40,316 nucleotides of DNA from Deltaproteobacteria bacterium (GTDB lineage: Bacteria > Desulfobacterota > DSM-4660 > Desulfatiglandales > HGW-15). The position numbers and the translations under genes are program-made. The stretch covers positions 1 to 40,316 of the forward strand of contig JAFGGA010000069.1 in assembly GCA_016930835.1 (NCBI GenBank), given 5' to 3'. This document shows, in pieces, positions 10,059 through 17,159 of this stretch (its first letter is position 1; each line of letters opens with the position of its first letter). The notes below the pieces were generated by a model. That model did no database searches and was not told where the DNA came from. It saw nothing but the letters and a program-made list of their open reading frames with translations.

Positions 10059-10076
10059 TTGTGAAATATTGCACAT
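10059..10076. promoter_or_regulatory. Putative Rex operator upstream of rex
   Basis: The 18-mer TTGTGAAATATTGCACAT is an imperfect palindrome (7 of 9 positions pair) and resembles the published Rex consensus TTGTGAAA-N-TTCACAA type sites. It lies 30-47 bp upstream of the rex start, where a repressor could block its own promoter. Binding is inferred. Confidence 0.55.
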
Positions 10077-10086
10077 GTATAACGCG

Positions 10087-10117
10087 AAAAAAGGGCCTAT
10101 TTCTTCAATAGGCCCTT
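10087..10117 (-). terminator. Intrinsic terminator after atpE
   Basis: A perfect 11-bp stem AAGGGCCTATT/AATAGGCCCTT (10091-10101 and 10107-10117) with a 5-nt loop. On the minus strand it ends in a run of six T, which fits termination of the atp transcript. A T-run also follows on the plus strand, so it may work in both directions. Confidence 0.85.
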
Positions 10118-10136
10118 CATTTTTTTTAAAAAATCA

Positions 10137-10493
10137 TTATCCCCCCATGATTTGTTCAAGTCCGGGGATCTTGAAGACCATGATAAAACAGATAACCAGG
10201 GCATAGATACAAAGGGACTCAATAAGCGCCAAACCGATAATCATATTGGTCTGGATCTTACCGCTCGCCTCGGGGTTCCTGGCAATACCGGAGAGCGCCG
10301 CATTAATGGCATTACCCATGGCCAAACCCGTACCTAGGGCGGCAATACCAATACCGAAACCACAGGCAATGGCTATTGCGAAAAAGATCCACATCCCTGT
10401 TGATGTGGCAGATCCATCCGCGGCCAGTGCCATTGAGGCCATCCCCAAAATCATCACCATTGTCAAAACACTGATCAAACCTTTCTTCGACAT
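10137..10493 (-). CDS. atpE: ATP synthase F0 subunit c, with signal peptide
   Basis: A 118-residue precursor of the proteolipid ring subunit. The start at 10493 is chosen because AAGGAGGT sits 4-5 nt upstream; longer frames upstream lack support. Residues 1-27 look like a signal peptide ending ...MASMALA|AD, leaving about 91 residues that form the two-helix hairpin, with RNPEA in the polar loop and the ion-binding Glu in [13 protein letters not shown] of helix 2. Compared with sodium-type rings, the Ser after Glu and a downstream Tyr are present, but the helix-1 Gln position is Met and the following Thr is Leu, so proton coupling is more likely. It is the last gene of the atpZ-I-B-E cluster and is followed by a strong terminator. 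Confidence 0.93.
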   Translation of the reverse strand: MSKKGLISVLTMVMILGMASMALAADGSATSTGMWIFFAIAIACGFGIGIAALGTGLAMGNAINAALSGIARNPEASGKIQTNMIIGLALIESLCIYALVICFIMVFKIPGLEQIMGG

Positions 10494-10588
10494 ACTTACC
10501 TCCTTTTTTGACGTTTTGCCTTCTTCCTCAATATTTATTTTAATGATGAGCACGAAATCTCAAAACTCTCCGATATCCAGCACCCCGC

Positions 10589-11296
10589 CTAATGCGCCTC
10601 TTCCATTGCCCCTGCAAAATAGACAATAGAAAGCAGGGTAAATACGATCGCCTGAATAAGGCTGACCAGTATGCCCAAAAACAAAATAGGCAGTGGGACC
10701 AGTGCGAACCCTGCTAAAGCAAAAAGGATCCCCAGGACCTTTTCCTTGCCGAAAATATTGCCGAAAAGCCGGATACTTAAGGACATCACACGAGCAAAAT
10801 GCCCGATCAACTCGATAATCAGCATCAGGGGGGCCAAGGCCCAAACAGGACCGAGAAAATGTTTCACATACTTAATGCCATGAAATTTGATGCCGATCAC
10901 GTGGGTCAATACAAAAGTACACAGGGCCATTGATAGGGTCGTGTTGATATTGGCGGTTGGAGAAAAGAACCCGGGTACCAGACCCAATAGATTAGAGACG
11001 AAGATATAAAGAAAAATCGTGGCGATAAATGGAAAAAACGCCCGTCCTTCAGGCCCGGTGACGTCCACCATAAAATCCTCCAGACCACCGATAATCAACT
11101 CCAGAAGATTCTGTCCTTTCCCGGGCACCATTTTGATACCCCTGACGAGCAAGCCGGCGCCGATGATCAAAAAGACCATCACTAACCATGAATGCAGCAC
11201 ATGAGTAAAAGTAGTGCCGTGACCCGGATATGTTGAAAAAAGTTCAAACCCCAATGCTCCGAATATCTCATTCAAGTAATAATAATGATGTTCCAT
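10589..11296 (-). CDS. atpB: ATP synthase F0 subunit a
   Basis: A 235-residue integral membrane protein that provides the half-channels and the stator arginine of F0. The essential Arg is seen in SLSIRLFGNIFG, and the last helices contain LIQAIVFTLLSIVYF. Several hydrophobic segments alternate with short loops, as expected for 5-6 helices. It begins 3 bp after the atpI stop and precedes atpE by 95 bp on the same strand. The F1 genes are not in this window, consistent with the split atp operons of many deltaproteobacteria. Confidence 0.95.
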   Translation of the reverse strand: MEHHYYYLNEIFGALGFELFSTYPGHGTTFTHVLHSWLVMVFLIIGAGLLVRGIKMVPGKGQNLLELIIGGLEDFMVDVTGPEGRAFFPFIATIFLYIFVSNLLGLVPGFFSPTANINTTLSMALCTFVLTHVIGIKFHGIKYVKHFLGPVWALAPLMLIIELIGHFARVMSLSIRLFGNIFGKEKVLGILFALAGFALVPLPILFLGILVSLIQAIVFTLLSIVYFAGAMEEAH

Positions 11297-11299
11297 AGA

Positions 11300-11692
11300 T
11301 TAAGAAACTCCCCCAATCCTTGATTTCCATGCATTGCTGATACCATAGCTTACAATACTCAACACAACGGTTGAAAGACCGATGGTCAGGCCGATGGGAT
11401 CGATCAGCCCGCGAGTGATCAAGATAAAGATGATTGCCCCTAATAAAAGCAAACGAATAAATGACTCGATGATGATCAGAAATTTATTAATCTTTATCAT
11501 TCCGTCCGATGGAAAGGACCTTTTGACGGTGGATTGGAAAAAGCCGAAATTGGCGATAATGATGAAACCCCCTAAAATAATTCCCAAGGTCATGGTATGC
11601 CCTAAGAAAAAATAACCGGCAGAGGATAAAATCAATAGAACGGTCCAATTCAGTCTTTTTATGCTCTCGTATGTTCGGTCCCAGTCATCCAT
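11300..11692 (-). CDS. atpI: ATP synthase-associated protein AtpI
   Basis: A 130-residue membrane protein with four predicted hydrophobic segments (about 18-36, 38-55, 72-92 and 98-118). Family members help assemble the c-ring or transport ions for it. The call rests on size, topology and position: 8 bp after atpZ and 3 bp before atpB. Sequence conservation in this family is low, so position carries much of the weight. Confidence 0.8.
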   Translation of the reverse strand: MDDWDRTYESIKRLNWTVLLILSSAGYFFLGHTMTLGIILGGFIIIANFGFFQSTVKRSFPSDGMIKINKFLIIIESFIRLLLLGAIIFILITRGLIDPIGLTIGLSTVVLSIVSYGISNAWKSRIGGVS

Positions 11693-11700
11693 TGGTAGAT

Positions 11701-11916
11701 CTATTCCTGAATCCTTTTAACCATCCGATACAGATTTCTGAAAGCGGCCACGATGCCGAAGCCCAAGAAGACAAAAAACAGCCACGGTTCAGTATGAAAA
11801 TGTCTGTCCGCATAATAGCCGATTATGGCCCCCAGTGCGATGGAAACAGCCATGACCAGGCCGACCGTGCTGAGATGGCCCAAGGTCCTGAAGGCCTTTT
11901 TGGTATCATTATCCAT
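11701..11916 (-). CDS. atpZ: AtpZ/AtpI-type small membrane protein
   Basis: A 71-residue protein with two hydrophobic helices separated by GYYADRHFHTEPW, the typical AtpZ hairpin with a GxxxD turn. AtpZ and AtpI proteins together are implicated in ion handling and c-ring assembly. I use the ATG at 11916; a GTG at 11934 is in frame but neither has a strong ribosome site. It is the first gene of the F0 cluster. Confidence 0.8.
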   Translation of the reverse strand: MDNDTKKAFRTLGHLSTVGLVMAVSIALGAIIGYYADRHFHTEPWLFFVFLGFGIVAAFRNLYRMVKRIQE

Positions 11917-11934
11917 TGGTTTGTGTTTATCCAC

Positions 11935-12118
11935 AAACTAAAGTTTCTGGATTCACGCTATCAGCCGACAGCGTTAGTGGGCAGCCAGCCAAAGATTTTA
12001 AGACCGGTTCGGTGCTGATAGCTGAACGCTGACCACCGAAGGCTCCATTCGGAATATACTAGTTCCGTATGGACAATATTGAAGGTTGCGCTTTTCTATC
12101 ACATAATTTTCTTCAAAG
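11935..12118. repeat. Intergenic spacer with heptamer repeat and inverted partner
   Basis: GCTGATA GCTGAAC GCTGACC at 12014-12034 is a three-unit 7-bp array. The segment CTATCAGCCGACAGCG near 11959-11974 is its approximate complement, so the two can pair as a long imperfect hairpin. It lies between hemL and atpZ, both on the minus strand. Confidence 0.5.
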
Positions 12119-13414
12119 TCAATACACTTTTCCCTTTAGTGAACGAAAGCTTTCCCTGGCACTTTCAATGGTTTTTTGTATTACCTCTTCATCATGAGCA
12201 ATGGAAATAAACGATGCCTCAAATGCCGAAGGGGCCAGATATATGCCCCGATTCAGCATCTCGGCGTAATATGCCCGAAACATCCCTGTATGACTCTTTT
12301 TGGCCGAGGCAAAATCCGTAACCGCTTTGTCAGTAAAGAACATCGACCCCATGGTGCCCACACGGTTGACCACAACCTTCAGGCCGCTGGATCGGGCCGC
12401 GTCCTCCAGGCCGGAGAACAAGGCCCTCCCCCTTTTTTCCAATTCCGGATAAATCATTCCTTTTTGAAGGATCTTCAATGTAGCCAGCCCGGCGGCCATG
12501 GCCAGAGGATTACCCGACAGGGTGCCTGCCTGATAGATATCCCCGTCCGGCGCAACTCTCTCCATAATGTCCTTTCTCCCGCCGTAAGCCCCCACCGGCA
12601 ATCCACCGCCGATGATCTTCCCAAGGCACGTGAGGTCGGGCATGATCCCAAAAAGCTCCTGCGCACCACCCGCACTCACCCGGAAACCCGTGATGACCTC
12701 ATCAAATATAAGTAAGGAACCATAATCCTTTGTTATTCTTCTCAACATGGACAAAAATTCCGTATTCGGCAGAACCACGCCCATATTCCCGGGTATGGGC
12801 TCCACGATCACGGCGGCTGTTTGGGATCCATATTGCTCAAAGGCACGACGCACTTCATCCATATTATTGAAGGATAATGATAGGGTCTTTTGGGCAAGAT
12901 CTTTTGGAACGCCTGGACTGCCGGGTATGCCCAGCGTGGCCACCCCGGAGCCGGCCGACACCAACAAGCTGTCGGCATGTCCATGATAACAGCCCTCGAA
13001 CTTGATGATCATCTCCCGACCCGTATAACCCCTTGCCAACCGAACGGCGCTCATGGCGGCCTCCGTGCCCGAATTGACCATGCGGACCATTTCCATGGAC
13101 GGGACCATATCGATGATCAATTCGGCAAGTTCCACCTCCAGTGCGGTGGGCGCCCCATAACTGGTGCCGTTTTTGATTTGGTCTCCAATGGCCTGGACCA
13201 CATCCGGATGAGAATGGCCCAGGATCATCGGCCCCCACGAACCCACATAATCCACATATTGATTACCGTCCGCATCCCATAGAAAACAGCCCTCCGCTCT
13301 TGCTATAAATGGCGGATCCATGCCGACGGCCTTCCCGGCTCGTACCGGGCTGTTCACACCGCCCGGGATGATCTTTCTGGCCCTTTGAAATAGGATTTCA
13401 GATTTTGTTCCCAT
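12119..13414 (-). CDS. hemL: Glutamate-1-semialdehyde 2,1-aminomutase
   Basis: A 431-residue PLP enzyme of fold type I that converts glutamate-1-semialdehyde to 5-aminolevulinate, the first committed tetrapyrrole precursor in the C5 pathway. Visible marks are PGGVNSPVRA near the N-terminus, NSGTEAAMSAVRLAR, the HGHAD loop, IFDEVITGFR for cofactor binding, and the PLP lysine in CLGKIIGGG. Length is normal. It is followed upstream on the same strand by the siroheme decarboxylase-like gene, which fits a tetrapyrrole context. No strong ribosome site is seen before the ATG. Confidence 0.97.
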   Translation of the reverse strand: MGTKSEILFQRARKIIPGGVNSPVRAGKAVGMDPPFIARAEGCFLWDADGNQYVDYVGSWGPMILGHSHPDVVQAIGDQIKNGTSYGAPTALEVELAELIIDMVPSMEMVRMVNSGTEAAMSAVRLARGYTGREMIIKFEGCYHGHADSLLVSAGSGVATLGIPGSPGVPKDLAQKTLSLSFNNMDEVRRAFEQYGSQTAAVIVEPIPGNMGVVLPNTEFLSMLRRITKDYGSLLIFDEVITGFRVSAGGAQELFGIMPDLTCLGKIIGGGLPVGAYGGRKDIMERVAPDGDIYQAGTLSGNPLAMAAGLATLKILQKGMIYPELEKRGRALFSGLEDAARSSGLKVVVNRVGTMGSMFFTDKAVTDFASAKKSHTGMFRAYYAEMLNRGIYLAPSAFEASFISIAHDEEVIQKTIESARESFRSLKGKVY

Positions 13415-13470
13415 GCTTATGCCCTATAGGAGATATATTAAATTCATGGGCTTGATTGCCCCAACCGACT

Positions 13471-13540
13471 GATACTGGATGCTGGATACTCGATGCTGGA
13501 TACCCTGAGCTCTGAACCTTAAACCCTGAACCGTATACCG
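13471..13540. repeat. Ten in-phase heptamers between hemL and ahbB
   Basis: The whole stretch divides into ten consecutive 7-mers: four of the form GATRCTS, then a transition, then units of the form TRWACCN (TGAACCT, TAAACCC, TGAACCG, TATACCG). Phase is kept across the change of unit, which is the clearest example of the heptamer pattern in this window. A minus-strand frame through it is a by-product. Confidence 0.75.
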
Positions 13541-13545
13541 TAACA

Positions 13546-14010
13546 TCAAAAATACTCCATGCTTGTCTTTTTAAACTCCTTCTCACTGAAAAGAAGCACA
13601 TATTCCTCAATACCGGTCGCTTCAGCCATGCGCCGGGCGATTTCATAACACTCATCGTGCCGGTCACCGTGTATCATAGTGAAAAGGTTGTATTTCCAAT
13701 CCCCTTGGGGCCTTCGATGATAACAATGGGTAACCTCATTGAATCCAGCCATCGCCTTTCCCACCTCATCGATTTGATCATCCGGGACGATCCAGGCCAC
13801 CATGGCATTGGAGTTAAACCCGGCTTCCTGATGCCTCAAGGTGGCCCCGAATCGTCTGATCACACCCTTCCCTATCAGGGCGTTTACCCGATCGATAAAT
13901 TCATCCTCTTGGATCCCGATTTCATCCGCCATCATGGCAAAGGGTCTAGGATCAAGGGGTAAATCCTTTTGAATAAGGCTGATAATCTTCTTGTCTGTTT
14001 CATCGATCAT
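13546..14010 (-). CDS. ahbB: Siroheme decarboxylase subunit, AhbB-like (Lrp/AsnC family)
   Basis: A 154-residue protein with an Lrp/AsnC-type winged helix (residues about 1-60) followed by a ferredoxin-like domain. The motif THCYHRRPQGDWKYNLFTMIHG and the C-terminal KEFKKTSMEYF are characteristic of the AhbA/AhbB siroheme decarboxylase, which converts siroheme to 12,18-didecarboxysiroheme in the alternative heme pathway of sulfate reducers and archaea. The active enzyme is a heterodimer; an ahbA partner is not in the window. The neighbouring hemL supports the tetrapyrrole role. An Lrp-type transcription factor is the main alternative, but the histidine-rich motif favours the enzyme. AhbB rather than AhbA is a judgement from the C-terminus. 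Confidence 0.8.
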   Translation of the reverse strand: MIDETDKKIISLIQKDLPLDPRPFAMMADEIGIQEDEFIDRVNALIGKGVIRRFGATLRHQEAGFNSNAMVAWIVPDDQIDEVGKAMAGFNEVTHCYHRRPQGDWKYNLFTMIHGDRHDECYEIARRMAEATGIEEYVLLFSEKEFKKTSMEYF

Positions 14011-14571
14011 GGATATTGTATTTTAAAAAAATTTTATCTTTATATCTATCCGCCCCGATGCAGAATGAATACTGGCAGCGATCAACAATCAGCTGTTGCG
14101 AGCCCATTAATCTAGATTCCGATTTCGCAAGATTAAGAAAATCAAGAGGTTGGACGTAGACATACATTTAGTATGTCGCACTACTAACCTCACAGATTGG
14201 CACAGAGACTGCGGAAAAGGGCCGTTTCTGGACGGATAACCGTTGGACATATCCAATGCTAAACAGCTTGTCAAGAGAAAGGAGAACTTGAAATATCTCC
14301 TGCATACATCTAGAATCTTTTCAGCCTTCAGGCTGACATGACACTGCCCCCTCTCCCCTTGCGGCCGATCATTTCCCATAAATCATCTGCCGGATACAAG
14401 GGGTCGACTTTTTTGACCAGGTATCTTACGATGCATCGATATTGAAAAAGTTAATGAATTCAGCAAGTTCATTTCCCCTCCCTTGACGGGAGGGGATAAA
14501 AGGGAGGGTGGCCAGGTAACGGGGGATCCCAAGATAAATACGAGTTTAGGGGTAGATAGGAAACTAATCCC
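14011..14571. other. 561-bp intergenic region with two inverted repeats
   Basis: No gene is supported here. An imperfect hairpin occupies 14146-14191: arms GAGGTTGGACGTAGACATAC and its near-complement ending CTACTAACCTC around an ATTTA loop. A GC-rich hairpin CCCCTCCC-TTGAC-GGGAGGGG occupies 14475-14495, immediately followed by a further GGGAGGG. The rest is low-information sequence between divergent genes. Confidence 0.55.
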
Positions 14572-14946
14572 ATGTACGGATACCAAAAAATCATAGAGCA
14601 GAAAATTAAGGAAGCAGCGGAAAAAGGCGAATTCGACAATCTCCCAGGCAAAGGCAAGCCCCTGGACCTGGAAGACGAAAGCCGGATCCCTGAAGATCTT
14701 CGCCTGGCCTATAAAGTATTAAAAAACGCCAATTGCCTTCCGCCCGAGATCGAACTACGGAAAGAGATCAGACAGATGGAAGACATGCTCGAAAACATCC
14801 CGGATGAAAAGGAAAAATATCGCCACATCAAAAAGATCAACCTCAAGATCATGAAGCTCAACATGATGGGCCACAAATCCCCCCTTTTCGAAGAAAAACA
14901 GATCTATTACGGGAAGATTTTAGATCGGATTACAGAAAAAAAATAA
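14572..14946 (+). CDS. DUF1992 / DnaJC28-like conserved domain protein
   Basis: A 124-residue charged, helical protein. The N-terminal block with FDNLPGKGKPLDLED followed by LAYKVLKNANCLPPEIELRKEI is the hallmark of DUF1992, the conserved domain shared with DnaJ homolog subfamily C member 28 and Escherichia coli YhdN. The bacterial function is not established. The protein has no signal peptide or membrane segment and ends in a lysine-rich helix. It is a single-gene unit followed by a terminator. Confidence 0.88.
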   Translation: MYGYQKIIEQKIKEAAEKGEFDNLPGKGKPLDLEDESRIPEDLRLAYKVLKNANCLPPEIELRKEIRQMEDMLENIPDEKEKYRHIKKINLKIMKLNMMGHKSPLFEEKQIYYGKILDRITEKK

Positions 14947-14975
14947 TACCATAGACGACCTCGTCTTATATCTGA

Positions 14976-15008
14976 CCGCGGACCTACACAGACGGCCGCG
15001 GGCTTTTT
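14976..15008 (+). terminator. Probable terminator after DUF1992 gene
   Basis: CCGCGG at 14976-14981 pairs with CCGCGG at 14996-15001, followed by GGCTTTTTG. A second palindrome CTGCCGAcTCGGCAG (15012-15026) follows and may serve the convergent pyrD transcript. Confidence 0.6.
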
Positions 15009-15083
15009 GACCTGCCGACTCGGCAGAACAAAAGGCGCCATCGCTTCGCGGGGACAGACGGGCTATTCCGAAACTTGCTTCTT

Positions 15084-16013
15084 TTACCTGCACTCCAGCA
15101 ACAGAGATCCGATGATCTCATTAATATCCTCAATACCTTGTTCATCGCAATATTCCCGAAGGCCGCTGATGATATCCACGGTGGCGGTTGGATTCACGAA
15201 ATTGGCGGTTCCCACCTGTACGGCCCGGGCCCCGGCAATGAGGAATTCAAGGGCATCCCGGCAATCCATGATCCCTCCCATGCCGATGACCGGAATCTTT
15301 ACGGTCCGTACCACTTGATGCACCATGTAAAGGGCCACCGGACGAATGGCCGGTCCGGATAATCCCCCTGATATGTTGGCCAGCTTGGGTATACGTTTGT
15401 CGATATCAACGGCCATGCCGGTGAGGGTGTTAATCAGCGAAACCGCATGGGCCCCTGCATCCTCCACGGCCCGGGCAATCAGCCGGATATCCGTCACATT
15501 GGGTGATAGTTTGACGATGACCGGTTTGTCAGTATTTTGGACCACCTTTTCCGTCACCTTTGCCGAGACTTGGGGATCCGTTCCAAAGGCCATTCCCCCT
15601 TCCGCCACGTTGGGGCAAGAGATATTGACTTCAACAGCGGATATACCATCCACGCCTTTGAGGGCATTGGCCAGTTCCCCGTATTCATCCACGCTATGCC
15701 CGTAGATATTGACAATGACGTGCGTATCTAGATTTTTTAACCTCGGCAGTTTATCTCTGAGAAACACCTCTAGACCGATATTGGCCAAGCCAATGGCGTT
15801 CAGCATGCCGCACGGGGTTTCAACGATCCTTGGCGGGGGATTCCCTTGTCTGGGGCTAAGGGAGATACCCTTTACAATAAACGCTCCCAGAAGATTAAGG
15901 TCCAAGAGCGGTTCAAATTCCAAGCCATAACCAAAGGTTCCGGATGCCGCGATCACGGGATTTTTCAATCCCAAAGGGCCGATTTTGACACGAAGATCGG
16001 ATATATGATTCAT
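15084..16013 (-). CDS. pyrD: Dihydroorotate dehydrogenase (class 1B catalytic subunit)
   Basis: A 309-residue FMN enzyme that oxidises dihydroorotate to orotate in pyrimidine synthesis. The catalytic cysteine is in [10 protein letters not shown], typical of class 1 enzymes, and FMN/substrate residues occur in ASGTFGYG near the N-terminus, [16 protein letters not shown] and GMGGI. I start at the ATG at 16013 because its ATGA overlaps the pyrK stop by 4 bp, indicating translational coupling; 17 further in-frame codons upstream lie inside pyrK. Pairing with pyrK shows the NAD-linked class 1B heterotetramer. Confidence 0.97.
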   Translation of the reverse strand: MNHISDLRVKIGPLGLKNPVIAASGTFGYGLEFEPLLDLNLLGAFIVKGISLSPRQGNPPPRIVETPCGMLNAIGLANIGLEVFLRDKLPRLKNLDTHVIVNIYGHSVDEYGELANALKGVDGISAVEVNISCPNVAEGGMAFGTDPQVSAKVTEKVVQNTDKPVIVKLSPNVTDIRLIARAVEDAGAHAVSLINTLTGMAVDIDKRIPKLANISGGLSGPAIRPVALYMVHQVVRTVKIPVIGMGGIMDCRDALEFLIAGARAVQVGTANFVNPTATVDIISGLREYCDEQGIEDINEIIGSLLLECR

Positions 16014-16807
16014 GGCTGGTTCCAATCGATCTGATGGCTGAAAAAAACAGGACCGTCTTTGCATACATATTGATAGGTCTGTGTTTCATGTGAACCGGAC
16101 CTGACAACGCAGCCCTGACAGGCACCCATACCACAGGCCATGACCGCCTCGATCGAAACCTGACAAGGAATGTGATGTTCCAGGGCCATTTCAGCGACTC
16201 GCTTGAGCATGGGTTTGGGTCCGCACGAAAAAAGGGATAGAGATGATGGATGCCATGTATGTTTCTCTAGAGATGTAGCCAAAAGTTCAGTTACTAATCC
16301 GCCATGGCCGTGGGTCCCATCGTCTGTTGATATGGAATATTGGATCTTGAAATCACCCATCACATCCACGGGGATAATCTCATTTGAAGAGCCGAAACCC
16401 ATCATGATTTGCGTATTTGTTGTATGAATAGTCTGTGCCAGGAAAAATAACGGCGCCACCCCTATCCCGCCGGCTACGAGCAATGGGACTTGTTCATCAT
16501 CGGGTAGTCCAAAACCTCGGCCCAACGGGCCCAGAACGGATAACCCCTCTCCTGCCCTTTTTTCTTGCAGCAAGGCAGTACCTTTGCCCACGACTTTGTA
16601 AAGGATGAGGACAAGATCCTGATCTCGCGTACCGCTAATGGAGAAGGGTCTTCTCAAAAGGGGATCCGGACCTTTACCGATACGAAGCATGACGAATTGT
16701 CCTGGGATGGCATGCGCCGCGATCTCCTGAGATCGTATCCCCAAGAGAAAGGTCTTTAACGCGACATTTTTATTGAAGATGATCTCTGTTTTTTGTTCAA
16801 ACATCAT
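16010..16807 (-). CDS. pyrK: Dihydroorotate dehydrogenase electron transfer subunit
   Basis: A 265-residue FAD/[2Fe-2S] protein that passes electrons from PyrD to NAD+. FAD-binding RRPFSI and the [10 protein letters not shown] nucleotide motif are visible. The cluster cysteines are in [12 protein letters not shown] and the following [10 protein letters not shown] use the ATG at 16807, giving the usual short N-terminus before the ferredoxin-reductase fold; the frame is open to a TTG at 16852, and neither start has a clear ribosome site. It overlaps pyrD by 4 bp. Confidence 0.95.
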   Translation of the reverse strand: MMFEQKTEIIFNKNVALKTFLLGIRSQEIAAHAIPGQFVMLRIGKGPDPLLRRPFSISGTRDQDLVLILYKVVGKGTALLQEKRAGEGLSVLGPLGRGFGLPDDEQVPLLVAGGIGVAPLFFLAQTIHTTNTQIMMGFGSSNEIIPVDVMGDFKIQYSISTDDGTHGHGGLVTELLATSLEKHTWHPSSLSLFSCGPKPMLKRVAEMALEHHIPCQVSIEAVMACGMGACQGCVVRSGSHETQTYQYVCKDGPVFFSHQIDWNQP

Positions 16808-17159
16808 ATTTTCAGGAAAATTCTGTCTCAATTCATTAAATGGATGCTTCAACGACTTTGTAATCTTCGCAAAATAATTCTGGATGCCGGATGCAGGGAA
16901 AAACCAGTAAAACCTTTCACTCGGGAGCGTTGGGCCTGTCCTCCTTAGTAACTCTGCCGCAGAGGATAAACGGCCACCCTACTCCACCCCCTCACCTAAC
17001 CTCTCCCCCTCGAGGGGGAGAGGAATTTTAGATTGGAAAATTTTTATGGTTATGGGAGAAGGATTTCAAGTGTAAGCTTAGCAACCGGAAGTCAATCGAT
17101 CTTTGAGGGACAGATAAAAAACCGCTGACCCCTGATTGCCGACAGCCCGGCCGCCCGTA
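16808..17159. repeat. Intergenic region with 24-bp palindrome and heptamer array
   Basis: A perfect 24-bp palindrome with arms CCTCTCCCCCTC/GAGGGGGAGAGG lies at 17000-17023, preceded by CCCCTCACCTAA. A 7-bp-phased array CGCTGAC CCCTGAT TGCCGAC AGCCCGG lies at 17123-17150. A GGATGCCGGATGC fragment of the same heptamer type occurs near 16882. No gene is visible. Confidence 0.6.

Noticed and set aside
10137-10493. Sodium-coupled ATP synthase
   Set aside because: Only part of the sodium-site residues are present; the helix-1 Gln is Met and the Thr next to Glu-Ser is Leu.
13471-13540. CRISPR array
   Set aside because: Units are 7 bp, degenerate and contiguous, without spacers; no cas genes are present.
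13398-13667. Minus-strand frame with a Gly/Ser-rich repeat
   Set aside because: It crosses the heptamer array and reads ahbB out of frame.
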